A stretch of DNA of 64,000 nucleotides from Lunularia cruciata (Eukaryota; Streptophyta; Marchantiopsida; Lunulariales; Lunulariaceae), in the NCBI GenBank assembly GCA_948567375.1, contig OX419755.1, positions 54,578,291 through 54,642,290 on the forward strand. The letters run 5' to 3'. Of the stretch, positions 35,096 to 47,436 are shown in pieces. Positions within the stretch are counted from its first letter, which is position 1, and each line of letters begins with the position of its first letter. The notes beneath the pieces are model-generated. The model was not told the DNA's origin. It saw only the letters and a program-made list of their open reading frames with translations, and did no database searches. Made by a program: the position numbers and the translations under genes.

Positions 35096-35834
35096 TGTAA
35101 TGTTCCAAGAACAAGAGAAGAGAGAAAATACAGATTACACATTCAATATTTGGTGTCCCAAGAGAACACACATTCTCTTTATTATATAAACAAAGAGGAT
35201 CTCTTCCAAGGAAGCTCCACCATAGTATTAGACACACATATAAGTGACATGTCAGCAAGCTCCACCCTTGGATTACTTACTTGGATGGGTGACATGTCGG
35301 TCTAGGTCCTATCTAGTTGCTCAAACAAGCTTTGATTGAAGAGAATCTTTTAGAGAATCTTCTTGTAGGAGTCTAAGAATCACATGTGTAAGGTACTATT
35401 GGAAAACTCTAGATGAAACAAACCAATGAGAAGAGAAAACCAGCCTTTCCTCTATTGTGGGAGGAGATAGTTGCACATTTTCAAGGTCTAATTCATCCGT
35501 TTAAATCTCCAAAATTGCCTTCAAAGATTTCAAGCATTTTGGTTCCTACTCTATTAGTAGAAGTCCCCTTTTGGTGATACCTCTTTCTGATCTGTTTAGT
35601 CCATCATGTTTAACATCCTTTCAGATGTTACCAAACCAATTCTCACCTTTAAATAATTTGTTTAGCTATTGGTTCTAAGGTTCTCAAGTCTATTTTGGTT
35701 TATGCTCTATTAGTAAAAGTACTTTTTGGTGATACTTCTATCTGATCTATTTTGATCATCATGTATAATATCATTCTAGATATTACCAAACCGAATTTCA
35801 CATCTAGATCATATGGCTAGTTCTTGGTATTACA
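35096..35834. mobile_element. Solo LTR with perfect 5-bp target duplication
   Basis: The 739-bp unit starts TGTAATGTTCCAAGAAC and ends GTTCTTGGTATTACA, giving TG...CA ends and an imperfect terminal inverted repeat of about 17 bp. It is flanked on both sides by GATAA (35,091-35,095 and 35,835-35,839), a perfect target duplication of the length made by LTR-retrotransposon integrases. A TATA-like ATTATATAAAC lies at about 35,179. There is no internal coding sequence. Part of the same family is present in reverse at 63,855-64,000. The orientation of transcription is not certain. Confidence 0.8.
35540..35810 (+). repeat. ~110-bp duplication inside the solo LTR
   Basis: CTCTATTAGTA-AAGT, TTTTTGGTGATAC, TCTGATCT, CATCATGT, ATATTACCAAACCAATT-type sequence occurs at about 35,549-35,650 and again at about 35,707-35,810. 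The copy at the right edge of the window (reverse) matches both. Confidence 0.75.
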
Positions 35835-35839
35835 GATAA

Positions 35840-38800
35840 GTAGATAAACTGTGATTAGCACTAAGCGGCATAAATGTAATTAGTGATTATTAGTACATTG
35901 TAACCATTAGATTTCTATCCATTAGATTTCTATGGCTGTTAAGTAATATTGTATATAAAACTTAGACATAATGTCATAGTGTTCATTTTGTATATCTTTT
36001 CATTGTAATAAAAAGTTTTATATCATCAAGTTGATGTATGTGTATTAGTCTACACTTTGTATGAGTGATTGCATGTTGGATTGAGTGGAAGGAACAAATC
36101 TTGACGCATGAGCAAAAGCACTTGAGTGAGAGAAGAAATCTATAAAGAACTAGTTGTATCACTCTATGAGCTCTACAAATGTCAAGAATGATACAAATAT
36201 AGATCATCGTACACCTGGAATATCATAAAGTAACATCAACCTATCAAATCAATAACATAATCATTCAAGACCTTTGTGATATTATACATTTTTAGAAACA
36301 TGAAATGGTATATCATAATCGTAATTGTTACAATGATTGGATTCTTGAGAGATCTTACTTTTTGTTATTTATAGTGTTCTACGATATTATTCATGACACC
36401 TTAATACTATTGATTTGATACGGTTTGAATATCAGGATATGAATGTAAATCATAGTATTTATGATTGTTTCAATGATAATTATCAAAATTTTAATCAAAT
36501 AACAAGGTGGAAAATGTATAAATTCTAAGGTGAAATCATATTCATCGAGTTAACAAAAAAGTCATATTCAATGAATCATCATAATATTTAATCCATTAGA
36601 ATAAATTTAATAGATTAAATATAATATGAGTGTGATTATTGGTAAAAAAATTTTGGCATTAAAGATAGTGACTATATCTTTTTTTAAATGGTTTTTTGCA
36701 CAAAAAATTAAATTTAAGAATAGATTACTTATGACCTTATGATATTTTATATTTATTTTTAATAATCTTCAATTCATAGCCTGAAGAGAACAAATTTTTT
36801 TTACTATTTATATTATAGTAAATGGACATTGAATCACCATAGTTTGTTGGTTTCAATTGATACCCGTGTACATTCATTGGTGTTTGTTATTGTTTATTAT
36901 TATAAGTCTTATGATAATTCAATTTGTTATTCAGTTCACTTATTTAGTTTAATATTTATTTCATTGCAATACACTTAAACATCAATAAGTGAAAGATTGA
37001 TTTTTTTAAATGAATAGAAATTAAATTATTTTATTTTAAAATAAATTATAATATATTCAATTATTAATTCATTAATGAATTATAAAATTCATTAAAAAAA
37101 TATGATGAAATTTATTATTTATCCCATAGATAATAGTCAAAATTATTTTCGAAACCCCGAATTATCCTTACCAAATTATATAGTATATTTAGGGGAAATC
37201 ATAAAATAAATATTCAAATATTCAAATATATTTATTTCAATTTCTATGTTATATTTATGGAAATCTTTCAAATATTTGCACTTTTTTTTAAATATTTAAA
37301 TTAGGATTAAAATTAAAATTATTTTAAAATTAACAAATTTAATTAAATTAAAATTATTATATTTATAGAAATTTAAAAATATATCAAGAATTAAAAATTA
37401 AAATAAATTTATTACTAATATATATTTTACATATTAAATATAAAAATTATTTTACACTTATCAAATATAATTTCTTACAATTACTTTTAAATTTTTTAGT
37501 AAAAATATTATAATTCTATTAAACTTGAAAAGAGTCTATTTCTTTTATATGTATTAATTAAAAAATTTAATATCAAAGTATTATTTTTTGAAAAGTTGCA
37601 CGCCATCCAACTAGGATAGTATATTATTAAACCGAAGATAAGGCGCAAGGAAGAGCTCGGAAGCAGAGCGGACAGAGTCGGAAACACCCACCAATTTGTC
37701 GTTTTCATGATATTATAGTTTGAGATGGATTTATCAGAGTAAAATTTAAGATAAGTTTGACCAATCAACTTCCTTCTCTCGCTCTCCAAAATTTTGGTTT
37801 TGTCTAGTCATCAGCACATGCTCTACATATATAGACACGGATCTTCGAATGGATTCCCATGTACGGGAGCTTTAAGATGGATCATGACATCTCTCTTTGT
37901 GTCAGCCAAGGACTCGAAATAGCACCTATGTATGGTTGGTTCACTTTACTGAACATATTATTCAGTCAGAGCTACTGTCAGAAAGAAAAGAGCCAAAAAT
38001 AAAAGGACAATGACTCTATAAGATAGACATGTAATGACTATCTACCAAACTTGGAATAAAAATAGAAGTTTAATAACAGTTTTCTTATTTTATGAGTTTA
38101 CGATTATGATTAAAATTTAAATTTACAAACTGAATTTGTAGATTTTTCATTTATTTATTTCATATCGAACTTTTCTTCAGTTTGATTTTACTCCAGGAGA
38201 AGACCCGAGAAGGCTTGTTACGTAAGCATATTTTAACCATCTTGGTCTTGCATTCTCGGAAACAGTGAGTTGAATAAATCTTTTTGTTATCGGATATATT
38301 ATTATAATACATAAAATGTAAATATTTCACATCAGCATATCAAGTAGAAAAGAAACCTCGGCGACAGAATTTTTATCATATTTAGTGTCATGTTCTAAGG
38401 ATACGATTGAAAACATTTTACAGTCAAAAGTTGGAAACGGCATAATTGAGTAATTTTTTTTTAATGAATGCTTTTCGTTCCAATGTATATTTGTAGAAAG
38501 CTTGTAACTCTTTGATTTATTCTGGTAAGTATATTATTCTAAATAATAAATCTAGATCATCGTATCCCATAGATTGGTTTAGGTGAGTGAAATCTGAGCT
38601 AAACTTTATCACAAAATTTAATATTAGTTATGTATTTAATTTGATGAACTTGAATGGATTCAACTATTCCAATTGCATCAAATGTAAGTTTAAACATCGA
38701 GATCAACTTATAACCTAGTCCTTTGCACGGAGTGTCCAAAGGGTCCAATTTTTACATTTAAATGGATCACGGTGTGAATGTTGAGCATAAGCATGGGAAA

Positions 38801-40650
38801 TTTTAGATAGGAATTGAGATTTAGATATAAAGCTTCCTCCTCGCATGATATTATTGAGACAATCTCTATATATATATACAAGGACAACTTTGAATGTAAG
38901 CATAGTTTCTATATCAGGAACAAAGTTTTTATGCCTGCCAAACTTTCATAAAATTTAAGAAGGCTTTCTCTTTTATACGAGGGGATTTCTTGAGAAACCT
39001 TTCATATATACAAGTGTTTTTCCATTTCAATTATAAGGAAAGGTGATTATTCTACCAAAATTTTTTATAAAGAATGATGATTATTCTACAAATATTTTTA
39101 TGCATATCTTAAATAAAATCTCTGGTGAGAAAGCATCATAAAGTAGTAGCAAAGAAGACAATAGATTCTAATATCAAGACAGTCTATAACCAAATTCTGG
39201 AGAGTACGGTTTCTTGGACGGGAATAATATTATAAGTTTTTTAGGAGGAAAAAGGTTATCTGTATTATTGATTAAGCTTTAAAATATTACCTAAGAAAAA
39301 TAAATGGTTACTTTAAACGAACAATTATAATATTTCAATATTAAATTTTTTCTAATAGGTTCCACATTTAACCTAAGCACAATAAGAATAAATTGTATGA
39401 AATTGATATATAATATATAAGAAATAATTTTATTATATTTTCACCTCACAATAATCTCACTCAGCCAAAATGGAACAAAGTACTATAATGTTGACTTTCG
39501 AGCTATCTTGAAGTTAGAAATTTTGTCCTTTTTTCTTCGAAAATATGACAAACTGTTGTTGGGAGTAGTTATGATAATGAGCTGGTTTTAGCTTTCAGCG
39601 GTTGAGTCCTTAAAATGTTGAAAATTTAAATTTAAAGATATTAGGAATCTGGAGTTATAAAATTCATATTTTGGAAAGTAAAAATCTCACGATTTCAATA
39701 TTTTCTTTATATGAAGCGTAATATATAGATATACGACCAGTTATGTTCATTTTTTACTTATTACCATCATTTATAAGGTGCTATATTTTAAGTATCGATC
39801 AAACACAATTTTATACTTTGATCTCTCCTTTTAGATTGTAATTTGATCTGTGGAAAACAGTTCAAAAATTAAATTTTACTGTAATAGAATAAGAGAGATA
39901 GAAGTCCTATAACTTTTTGAATAAAGGGTAAAAAATGTATCAAAAGTATGTAAAACCATTAAAAAAAGATTATCATATTAAAGGTATGTAACAGAAAAAT
40001 TCAAAGATAATTATTTCTTGGACACGGTTCATTTATCTTATTTATTTTATAATAATTTAGTCTTATTTTAAACAAGGCAGTTAATGTAGTGAAGACTCGA
40101 TATCTAAGAAGTAATGGTTGTATCTAGTCTTTATAAATACACCAAAAATACACTGTTGAACCAATTCAATATAGATAAGTATGTTGCACGGTTGAAGAAT
40201 TATCCAACTTATCGAAAGGAGTCGTTACTTATTTATAACTGAATAAATATAAAATATTTTACATCTATGTAATTATTGAATTAATTGCAAAATTCAATTT
40301 GACTTTAATGATTTGAGAAATCTAGATATAAACTCCAAATGAAGAACTTAACTATTGCTGCAGTTTCTATACATTTGCTTAAGTTAGAGCCTAAAATTTG
40401 AAAAAACATCATCACAGCACAAATGCATGTATTGAACTTAGATTCTCTAAAATGCTTCAGAACACCCCTCAATTTGGCAATTAAAGTATCATCTTCGGAT
40501 ATTTAACCTCGTAGAACTCACGGGCTCATGCCCGTATTTCATCTTACTCTACTGAGGCTTCTTTTCTCTTAATTAAAACCGTTAACCGTTGGGCTTAGAC
40601 GAGTAGAAAAACTTTCGGAGTTGTAAACTCCATGTGAATGGCATACATTT
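35840..40650. other. Very AT-rich intergenic DNA
   Basis: Long poly-A/T and TATTA-type low-complexity sequence, especially 36,500-37,560. No coding frame with any recognised motif and no further LTR pair found. 37,600-37,800 is slightly less AT-rich but has no gene signature. Confidence 0.5.
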
Positions 40651-40831
40651 ATCATATTCGAAGACTTGTTATTAAAAGAAAGTCACTCTTCATTAGCAAA
40701 AGCGCAATTAGGGTGGAGCAGTGACACCAAAGGCTTATCCCCAGTATCACGCATGTATGGTGGGTGTCGGGAGCAGACGGAGCATAGACCATTTCGTCGG
40801 TCCGCGGTGTCCAGTGGCGGTGGAAAGAGCC

Positions 40832-40847
40832 CAAGATCTAGATCTTG
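40832..40847. repeat. Perfect 16-bp palindrome in the ELF4 upstream region
   Basis: CAAGATCTAGATCTTG is its own reverse complement. It lies about 55 bp before the ACGT-core element. A regulatory role is possible but not shown. Confidence 0.6.
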
Positions 40848-40886
40848 CGGTGGGTGTTTCCGGGAAAAGGAGAATCGATCCCGCAA

Positions 40887-40897
40887 CACGTGACGTG
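40887..40897. promoter_or_regulatory. Tandem G-box / ACGT-core element upstream of ELF4
   Basis: CACGTGACGTG holds a palindromic G-box overlapping a second ACGTG core, and a further GACGTGAC follows about 10 bases later (about 40,903-40,910). bZIP (HY5-type) and bHLH (PIF-type) factors bind such sites. HY5 binding to ACGT elements activates ELF4 in Arabidopsis; the link here is inference from position, about 1 kb before the start codon and upstream of a likely 5' leader. Confidence 0.55.
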
Positions 40898-41324
40898 TAA
40901 CAGACGTGACTGCGCTGGGTGGGATGGGACGGGACGAGGATATTCTTATTCTTCCCTTCCTCTAAGTCTGTTGCTTTTCCTCAGGCAAGCACTGCGGGAG
41001 GTGAGAGTACGCACAAGTGAGAGGAGCGTTGCGCTCAGTATCCTTTTGGTGAGGAAGAATCAGCTTGTGTCGGAAAAATCCTCGTTCGTTGGTTGGATCA
41101 GTGGCTGTATTCGGAAGAATGGGGGGTCTCGAAGGTCGGTAGACGAATTGGATCGGAAGAATTTCAGAATGTTTTTGAACAAAGGACGACGGATGCTCAA
41201 GGGATGATTGGAGTGGGGCAGCGGAACTGCAGTCTCTTAGTGAGAGAGTGGGGGATCTTGTTGTATACTCAGCTTCTGGAAATTTTCTGGAAGTTCTCTT
41301 CGGATTGAGCTCTTCCATTTGAAG

Positions 41325-41809
41325 GTATGGTTCGTTGTTTTATAGTTTCTTTGAGCTTTCAGTGTGTCCGTTGTTTGAGCTGTGTTGTTTTGCTGGCCTT
41401 CTAGGGCTTGGAGTGGTCCGTGGGAAGGCGGAAGACGTTTTTGGATTCTCTTGGAGCTTCTGTGAGCTTACTGTAGATATGAATCACATCTGTTGTTACT
41501 TGCTATTAAACAACGATGCCCTTGTTTCCTCGGGCCACAATACACTAATTTATTTGGGGACAGTTTGGGACAGTACTTGTATAAATTTCACTTGTCTTCT
41601 TATCTTTGCAATCGTCTGTTTATCGTAGTTCCTGCATTCTTGGGCTTTGCTGGGAGCTACGCAGGTGGATTTAAAGTTATCCGGTTGCTTCATTCTATGT
41701 ACCACGGATACCATAGCTACAGGGCTACTACAGACGCGTCTTTAGATTTGGTTTAAAATTGGGATAGGAGCAGCTGGTTTCTGCGTTGTGTGTTCCCACC
41801 GTGCAGGTT
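41325..41809 (+). other. Possible 5'-leader intron of the ELF4-family gene
   Basis: A donor-like GAAG/GTATGG at 41,324-41,330 and an acceptor-like CACCGTGCAG at about 41,800-41,809 could bound an intron in the leader. Alternative acceptors TACTCAG (about 41,843) and GCAGCAG (about 41,864) are nearby. Inferred from splice consensus only. Confidence 0.35.
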
Positions 41810-41888
41810 CTGATGGTGAGTTTCGTTCTTGTGGGTTACTCAGAAAAGCGAATTGACGCAGCAGAAGGATTTGGCGTCAATCGGAGAA

Positions 41889-42275
41889 ATGGACGCCGAT
41901 GCTTCTTCAGCTCCTCCTGCAGCAAAGGCCGGACCGCAAATGGATACGAAAATCTGGGCCGGGTTTCACCAAAATTTTAGTCAAGTCCAATACCTTTTAG
42001 ATCACAACCGACTCCTTATCAATGAAATTAATCAGAATCATGAATCTAAGATACCAGAAAGTCTGGCTCGCAATGTTCTACTGATAAGAGAGCTCAACAA
42101 TAATATATCTAAAGTTGTGGACTTGTATGAAAGTCTCTCTGTCTCATTTGTAAAGCTATTTGACAACTCGTCAGAAGACGATACTACTAGAGCCTCATCC
42201 AAACCAGGTGAAGCTATGGGAGCTATGAAACCCCCTCCTGCATCTCAAGGCATGAAGAATGTCCGTCATGAATAG
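41889..42275 (+). CDS. ELF4: ELF4 / ELF4-like circadian clock protein
   Basis: ELF4 joins ELF3 and LUX in the evening complex, a nuclear repressor of clock and growth genes. The 128-residue product has an Ala/Pro-rich N-terminus (about 1-19), then the ELF4 domain (about 20-92): KIWAGFHQNFSQVQYLLDHN, RLLINEINQNHESK, LARNVLLIRELNNNISKVVD and LYESLSVSF, which form the family's helical hairpin. The tail is low-complexity. Start choice: 41,889 is the first in-frame ATG; the open frame upstream to 41,829 begins only with TTG. The coding region is a single exon, as in Arabidopsis ELF4, and shows no stop or frameshift. Promoter element at 40,887. It could be ELF4 or an ELF4-like paralogue; these cannot be separated by eye. 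Confidence 0.92.
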   Translation: MDADASSAPPAAKAGPQMDTKIWAGFHQNFSQVQYLLDHNRLLINEINQNHESKIPESLARNVLLIRELNNNISKVVDLYESLSVSFVKLFDNSSEDDTTRASSKPGEAMGAMKPPPASQGMKNVRHE

Positions 42276-45133
42276 CTGTCATGAATGTCTCTTATTCTCG
42301 ATCAGTCTTAGTTGTGCTATTTTACTAGTCCTGTAACCCAGAGATAGTTAGAGTCACTCTAGAACATGTACAAAAGGGTGGCAGGGTGGAGCCGTGGATT
42401 TTTTTTCTTCAGTACAAGTGACTGGATAATGCTCCTTATTGATGTGGACATTGGCCATGAGCATCTCGGATGCTCAGGCCAGGCTGTTAGAATCGACTTT
42501 TTTGTCTCTAAACAGCTGCAGCTGAGCGACAATTCAATTCAGGCTGGACACCGTTGCACGTCCGTCGGTCGCTGAAAGATCATACAAATCATGCAACTCT
42601 TGACTGGAATGTTTTTTTTTCCCGACATTTCAGTGAACCAAAGCCACCATCCTAATTTATTATCTGGTATATGAAATCAGAGCAGTTTAGACGAATTTTT
42701 GACGTTTGAGTTTCCACTGTATGATTATACTTTGCTTCAAAGTCTCTTGAAGTTCCCTTGAACGTCCAAACTGATCTTTTTCAGATACTTAAGTCCAAGG
42801 ACTCGGTTGCAGTGAGTATATTACCAGAGGATGCCATACTCTAAGTTGGTTTCTCATGTCCAACTATGCTTGCTAGATTGCTCATTCTGGTAGCGGAGCA
42901 CGTCAGCAAGCAAGCATGCATGCGCTTTACTCGTATTTGCACCTAAGTACTTCTGTTACTCATACTCTCTAAGTTCTTCTGGAAGTGGGTTTTCTTCCGG
43001 TTGTAGCATCCTGGGCGTTATGGATGCTTTGCGTTTATGGATGCTTTATGCTCTAAAGTGCCGAGCGGGTGCAGAGGTTTGGATTTTGATGTCTTTAACG
43101 ATACAAATCAATCATGTCCTCTGATGACTGCACAGATGTTTGTGTCTCTTATGATGTCGTAACTTCGCAGAGTTTTCTCGTCAAAGGCAGGAGACTGTGA
43201 CACAATCGATACAAGGTGAGCATCAGCTCCCCGTTGGTGTTTAGATGAGATCAATGGAGCAGGAATTGATGGCGTCAATATGAGGGAATTTAAAGCCGTT
43301 CGAACTTCAGAGCAACATTGATCTCTGGAGTGAAGTGAAGCTTTGAGTCAAACTGTGGAGGTGCAGAAGACTCACCGCTTGATTCTAGCTGTCAGTCCTC
43401 CACATGTCCGTCGAAAAGCGTGGTTGCTCTATACTTGCAGGCTCTGGGTTACGCTATCAGATTTACCAGGCTGAAATTCAAAGTTAGACAGACTTGTGTA
43501 AGAATGTGCTTGCAGGAAAGTGGGAGTAAGAGCTTACTTGCGGACTTGGTTCTTGTGGTTCCAGATTTAAGTTGGACACGGTAGTTTGGTCTCATCGTTG
43601 GGAAAGGTATACTCACTCCCCCTCTTGTAATCTGGTTATGCAGCCAAACCCTTCTGCCTAGGTAGTCCCCTATTCTTATACTGGACTCCAGATATGCACG
43701 TCATCAGGAGTGGTGGGTATTAAGAAAGTAAAGATCCATGAGAAATCTGAGTCTCGATTTAACACAGGCAAAAAGTCCCCACAAACACTGCACTGAGTGA
43801 CACCTGGCGCTTACCACTGATTGCATAGAAGAGGAAACTGCACCGAGGTGCAGCTGATTACAACACTGTATTTCCACGTAGACTCTGCAGATGAATCAGA
43901 TGTTGCTGGAGTGCGATTGCTAAGAGTTTTCGGTCCGCAGTGAAGGACAAACGTGTGACTTCTGATGACTCAGGAACCCGGCAAGCGAATATATGAGTTG
44001 CTTACTGATTCCAGCACTAAAGCGTCAACCGCCTAAGGTCTGGGAGCCGACGAGGGTAGCCTACTTGCTCACAGACGAATAACTTTTCCGGGGGAATGCT
44101 AGTCTTGTGGTAGATTCTGATGGTCTCGGTGAAGTTCCAAACACACAGCATATCAACAAGGGTACCATGTCTTCACACCCAGGCTCTGAAAACTATATAC
44201 ACCGTGGTACTAATTTTGTGAAGTCCAAAGTTTCAAAGTTTTGAGGATCGGGAGTACTTACTAGAAAGAAAGTAATTGACAGAACACCTACAAGGAGTGG
44301 GTTAGCTCAGTTGACCCAGCATGTAGAGTATTCGAAGCTTCAATCGAGCAATTTTGTTGTCCAAATTCTGATCCTATTGAGGATGGACGCAGTTCCCCTA
44401 AAAGCTCGCACATCCCATCACTTAATTTGACTAACGACACAAATTGAGCATATGACAATGTGAGAAATAAACTACACTACACTTTTTGGATCCTCGTAAG
44501 ATGAGTTGAGTTCTCGTGCACGGAGGATATTGAGAACGCAAGATCACAATATTGGTAACAGCATAGTAACCTTTTGAATATCTTTTAGTGAACTTGATTG
44601 TTTGTAATTTAGTGTGCTATGGAGTGTTTGTCGAAAATGTTCGTGTTCTGGAAGTAAATCATCGAGTCTCGAATGCGTTTATTATGGGTATAAAACACAG
44701 CGTCAAGGTCGATTATCTGAAGCTTGTAAATTTCTCATCACTAGACATTGAATTAGTAATTTGGAATACATTGTTTTACGTTACATGTATCTTCTTTCAA
44801 GTCTAGTGGACCTTCCACCTCCACCAAATAGTCCCACAAAACGTTATCCAATCTGGACCACGGCTGTGCTCTGAAGGCCTGCAACTGCAACTGGTACCTT
44901 AATATAGACGGTAAACAATAGGGGGTTTCAGAAATAGTTTTAGGAAGTTCTGTATATTATCATATAGGTTTTTATAAAGCGTGGACTAAATCTGTATGGG
45001 GAGGAAGAAAAGGACCCACTACGTTCAAGTTCCTTGTTATTACCAAACTCCATAACAGATGTAAACTCTGCCCGGTGTAATGTGATAATTTAGTAATGTG
45101 TTAATTGAGGATTAAATGGGATTATGCGTGTCA
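42276..45133. other. Downstream of ELF4, no gene recognised
   Basis: Moderate GC to about 44,500. The first few hundred bases are probably the 3' untranslated region. Short frames on both strands lack motifs. GGGTTAGCTCAGTTGACCCA at about 44,299 resembles a tRNA A-box region but no tRNA closes around it. Confidence 0.45.
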
Positions 45134-45209
45134 CCGCTTGATGGTGCCCGTAGCCCCTTGGAGCTGTCTGTAGCCGCTTGATGGTGCCTGTAGCCACTTG
45201 ATAGCGCAC
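45134..45209 (+). repeat. 20-bp tandem repeat, about four copies
   Basis: CCGCTTGATGGTGCCYGTAG at 45,134, a diverged copy at 45,154, a close copy at 45,174 and a partial one at 45,194. Confidence 0.85.
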
Positions 45210-45655
45210 TTTTGCACCTATTGGTTCTGCATCCATATGTGAGCCTGCACTGCAATCAGGTTCTTGATCTCTCATTGCTAAATTTTTGTTACCCTTTTGG
45301 ATTAAAATTCCTTGAACTTCATTCAATTTCTTGGTTTTGCAATGCAATACGGATCATTTTTCATAATCATGCTATCTCCCTTACCACACTTGTCTATGGA
45401 AATGAACCACCACACCAATGTGAAACTACAAAATCAGTCGGTTTAGTTTACTAACAAGAGCATTTGCACATAGATATAGATGGTGAATTTGAATTTGAAT
45501 AGTTGATTGAAAAAAAATTCATAAATCTCACTTTAAGAATCACACATCCAAAAAATGAATCATTTATTTCAATATTAATCTTAATCATATGTAATCTAGC
45601 GTCTGATTTTTTTAATGAATGCAACTTATACTAGATACATCGTAACACAGTTTAT

Positions 45656-45817
45656 GGAGCGTTCATTTATTAACACCTCATCTCTTTATAGAGTTCACTA
45701 AAAATAATAACGAAGTTTGTTATTTGTCTTGTATACGGAGCATTCATTTATTAACACCTCATCTCTTTATAGAGTTCACTAAAAATAATTACGAAGTTTG
45801 TTCTCTGTCTTGTAGGC
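45656..45817 (+). repeat. 81-bp tandem duplication
   Basis: 45,656-45,736 and 45,737-45,817 are nearly identical (GGAGC-TTCATTTATTAACAC through ACGAAGTTTGTT), with only a handful of differences, so it is recent. Confidence 0.92.
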
Positions 45818-46112
45818 GTAGACATCTGTCAAAACTGTTTCTAAAACCCCCTAATGCAGGACTATTACCATATCCTAAGGACCTTGCAGGGTTATATAGT
45901 CAAGTTTTATAACGCCCAGCGCTGTATTCTTTCTTGCAACTTGGATCATTGAGTAAGCTGAAGATGACGGGATGTTCAAATTTGAATGCGCGGCCGTCGC
46001 CAGATCCAGAATCTATCGTGCAAAAAGATCTTTGAGGACAGAGAACTGCCATAGTTTGAGTTGAGTTCCCTCCCTAAGCCCTTAGGCACTTACGAGCTCG
46101 AAAATTTTTCAC

Positions 46113-46332
46113 TTTAGATCGTTGTGCAAGTCTAAAGTGTTCACTGGAGAGCATATTGGGACTTGAATCATTTAAGTAGCTAAGGTGAGATCATTACACG
46201 AATTCAAAGTGTTCAGATCTGAAGAGTATAGGTGGACTTGGATCGCTTAAACAGCTAAGGGTAGATCATTGTACGAATTTCAAGTGTTTCCCGCACAGTA
46301 CAGGAGGACTTGGAGCTTTTTCAACGGCTAAT
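46113..46332 (+). repeat. ~74-bp tandem repeat, three copies
   Basis: AGATC-TT-Y-CGAATT, AAGTGTT, GGGACTTG-ATC, TTAA-AGCTAAGG recur from 46,116, 46,188 and 46,263. Confidence 0.75.
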
Positions 46333-46420
46333 GTTAGTGCCGTCAGCCACTGTCGAGCTTTAAGATGTACCTGAGAGTGAAAGTCAACAAACAGAGAGAA
46401 AGAGCGACTGCGTAGAAAAC

Positions 46421-46520
46421 ACAAAGGATGGGAAGACTCCACAAAGGATGGGAAGACTCCATCAAGCCGAACAGAGAGAGACAGTGCGATTCCAAAAGAC
46501 ACAAAGGATAAGAAGATTTC
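46421..46520 (+). repeat. 20-bp tandem duplication plus a third diverged copy
   Basis: ACAAAGGATGGGAAGACTCC is exactly repeated at 46,421-46,440 and 46,441-46,460; ACAAAGGATAAGAAGATTTC is at 46,501-46,520. Confidence 0.9.
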
Positions 46521-46544
46521 ATCAAATCCTACAAAGGTGAGACA

Positions 46545-46840
46545 AAATAAATAAAATAAAATAAAATTCCAATATAATCTATATAAGAAGTATGAGGTCT
46601 AAATAAAATGGAATTAAATTCTAATATAGTCTATATGAAAAATCTGAGCTATGCAAATCAAGTCGAGACAAAATAAATAAAATTAAATAAAATTCTTATA
46701 TAGTTTATATGAGAAATCTGAGTTATAAATAAGAGAAATTAAATTCCAATATAGTCTGTATGAGAAATCTGAGCTATAAATAGAAGGAAATTGAATTCCC
46801 ATATAGTCTATATGAAAAATCTGAGCTATGCAAATCACGA
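46545..46840 (+). repeat. ~50-70-bp tandem array, five copies
   Basis: AATTCYAATATAGTCTATAT followed by GAGAAATCTGAGCTAT recurs at about 46,565, 46,617, 46,690, 46,743 and 46,793, with alternate units carrying GACAAAATAAATAAAAT between them, hinting at a two-unit higher-order repeat. Confidence 0.75.
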
Positions 46841-47399
46841 GGTTTACAAATAACCGGACCATCTCAAGAACCATTAATGTGATTACTCTTCCATATTCGA
46901 TAGTATTGCTGCGGGAGAGTGTGGAGACTGGAGAGTGTGGAGACGGGAGAAGAGAGCGAGTGACATGAGAAGACATCTATAATTCCTGAGTGCTCTTTAG
47001 CATATAGCGCTCGAGGGAATAGTCTACTTTTTATTTTTTTTCAATTTCGGTTCCATTGGTACCTAGATTGAAGACTATGGAGAATGGAGTAGAAAATTAT
47101 GAGAATTTTTAGCTTTTTTAGGGTTTTGAGTGATCATTACACATTGAGAGTGATGGGTCGAGAGTTTTCATTTCTAATCTCTTGGTTTTTTATGATTAAG
47201 TTCCATGGGAATTTAGTTTGAAAATTTTGGAGATGAAAACTGAAAGTTATGAGAGTTTATAGATTTTAGGGTTTGGAGAGATTGTTTTCTTATGTGAGTT
47301 TAGATGTGAGGGGTTGTGGTTTTGCAGATATGGGGAGATATGGAGAGGAGCATCATGAGTTACTATCATTATTCTTGTGCTAGCCATGGCTACACCTTC
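46841..47399. other. Between tandem arrays and the non-LTR element
   Basis: Contains a GGAGAGTGTGGAGAC duplication near 46,915-46,945. The non-LTR element may begin somewhere in the second half, as its 5' end could not be located. Confidence 0.4.
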
Positions 47400-47436
47400 C
47401 CATGTGGGGTTGCCTAGAGCGGCTCGGGATACACCA

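Noticed and set aside
40666..41318. Overlapping open frames on both strands before ELF4
   Set aside because: Higher GC gives long chance frames; none shows a domain, and the region has promoter and leader signals of ELF4.
41335..41756. Open frames between the possible leader exon and ELF4
   Set aside because: They lie in the likely 5' intron, are rich in Cys/Leu/Phe without pattern, and match no family.
41829..41888. 20-codon upstream extension of the ELF4 frame
   Set aside because: Starts with TTG; the first in-frame ATG is at 41,889.
44290..44360. tRNA-like GGGTTAGCTCAGTT segment
   Set aside because: The A-box resemblance is good, but there is no matching B box, anticodon stem or acceptor stem at proper spacing.
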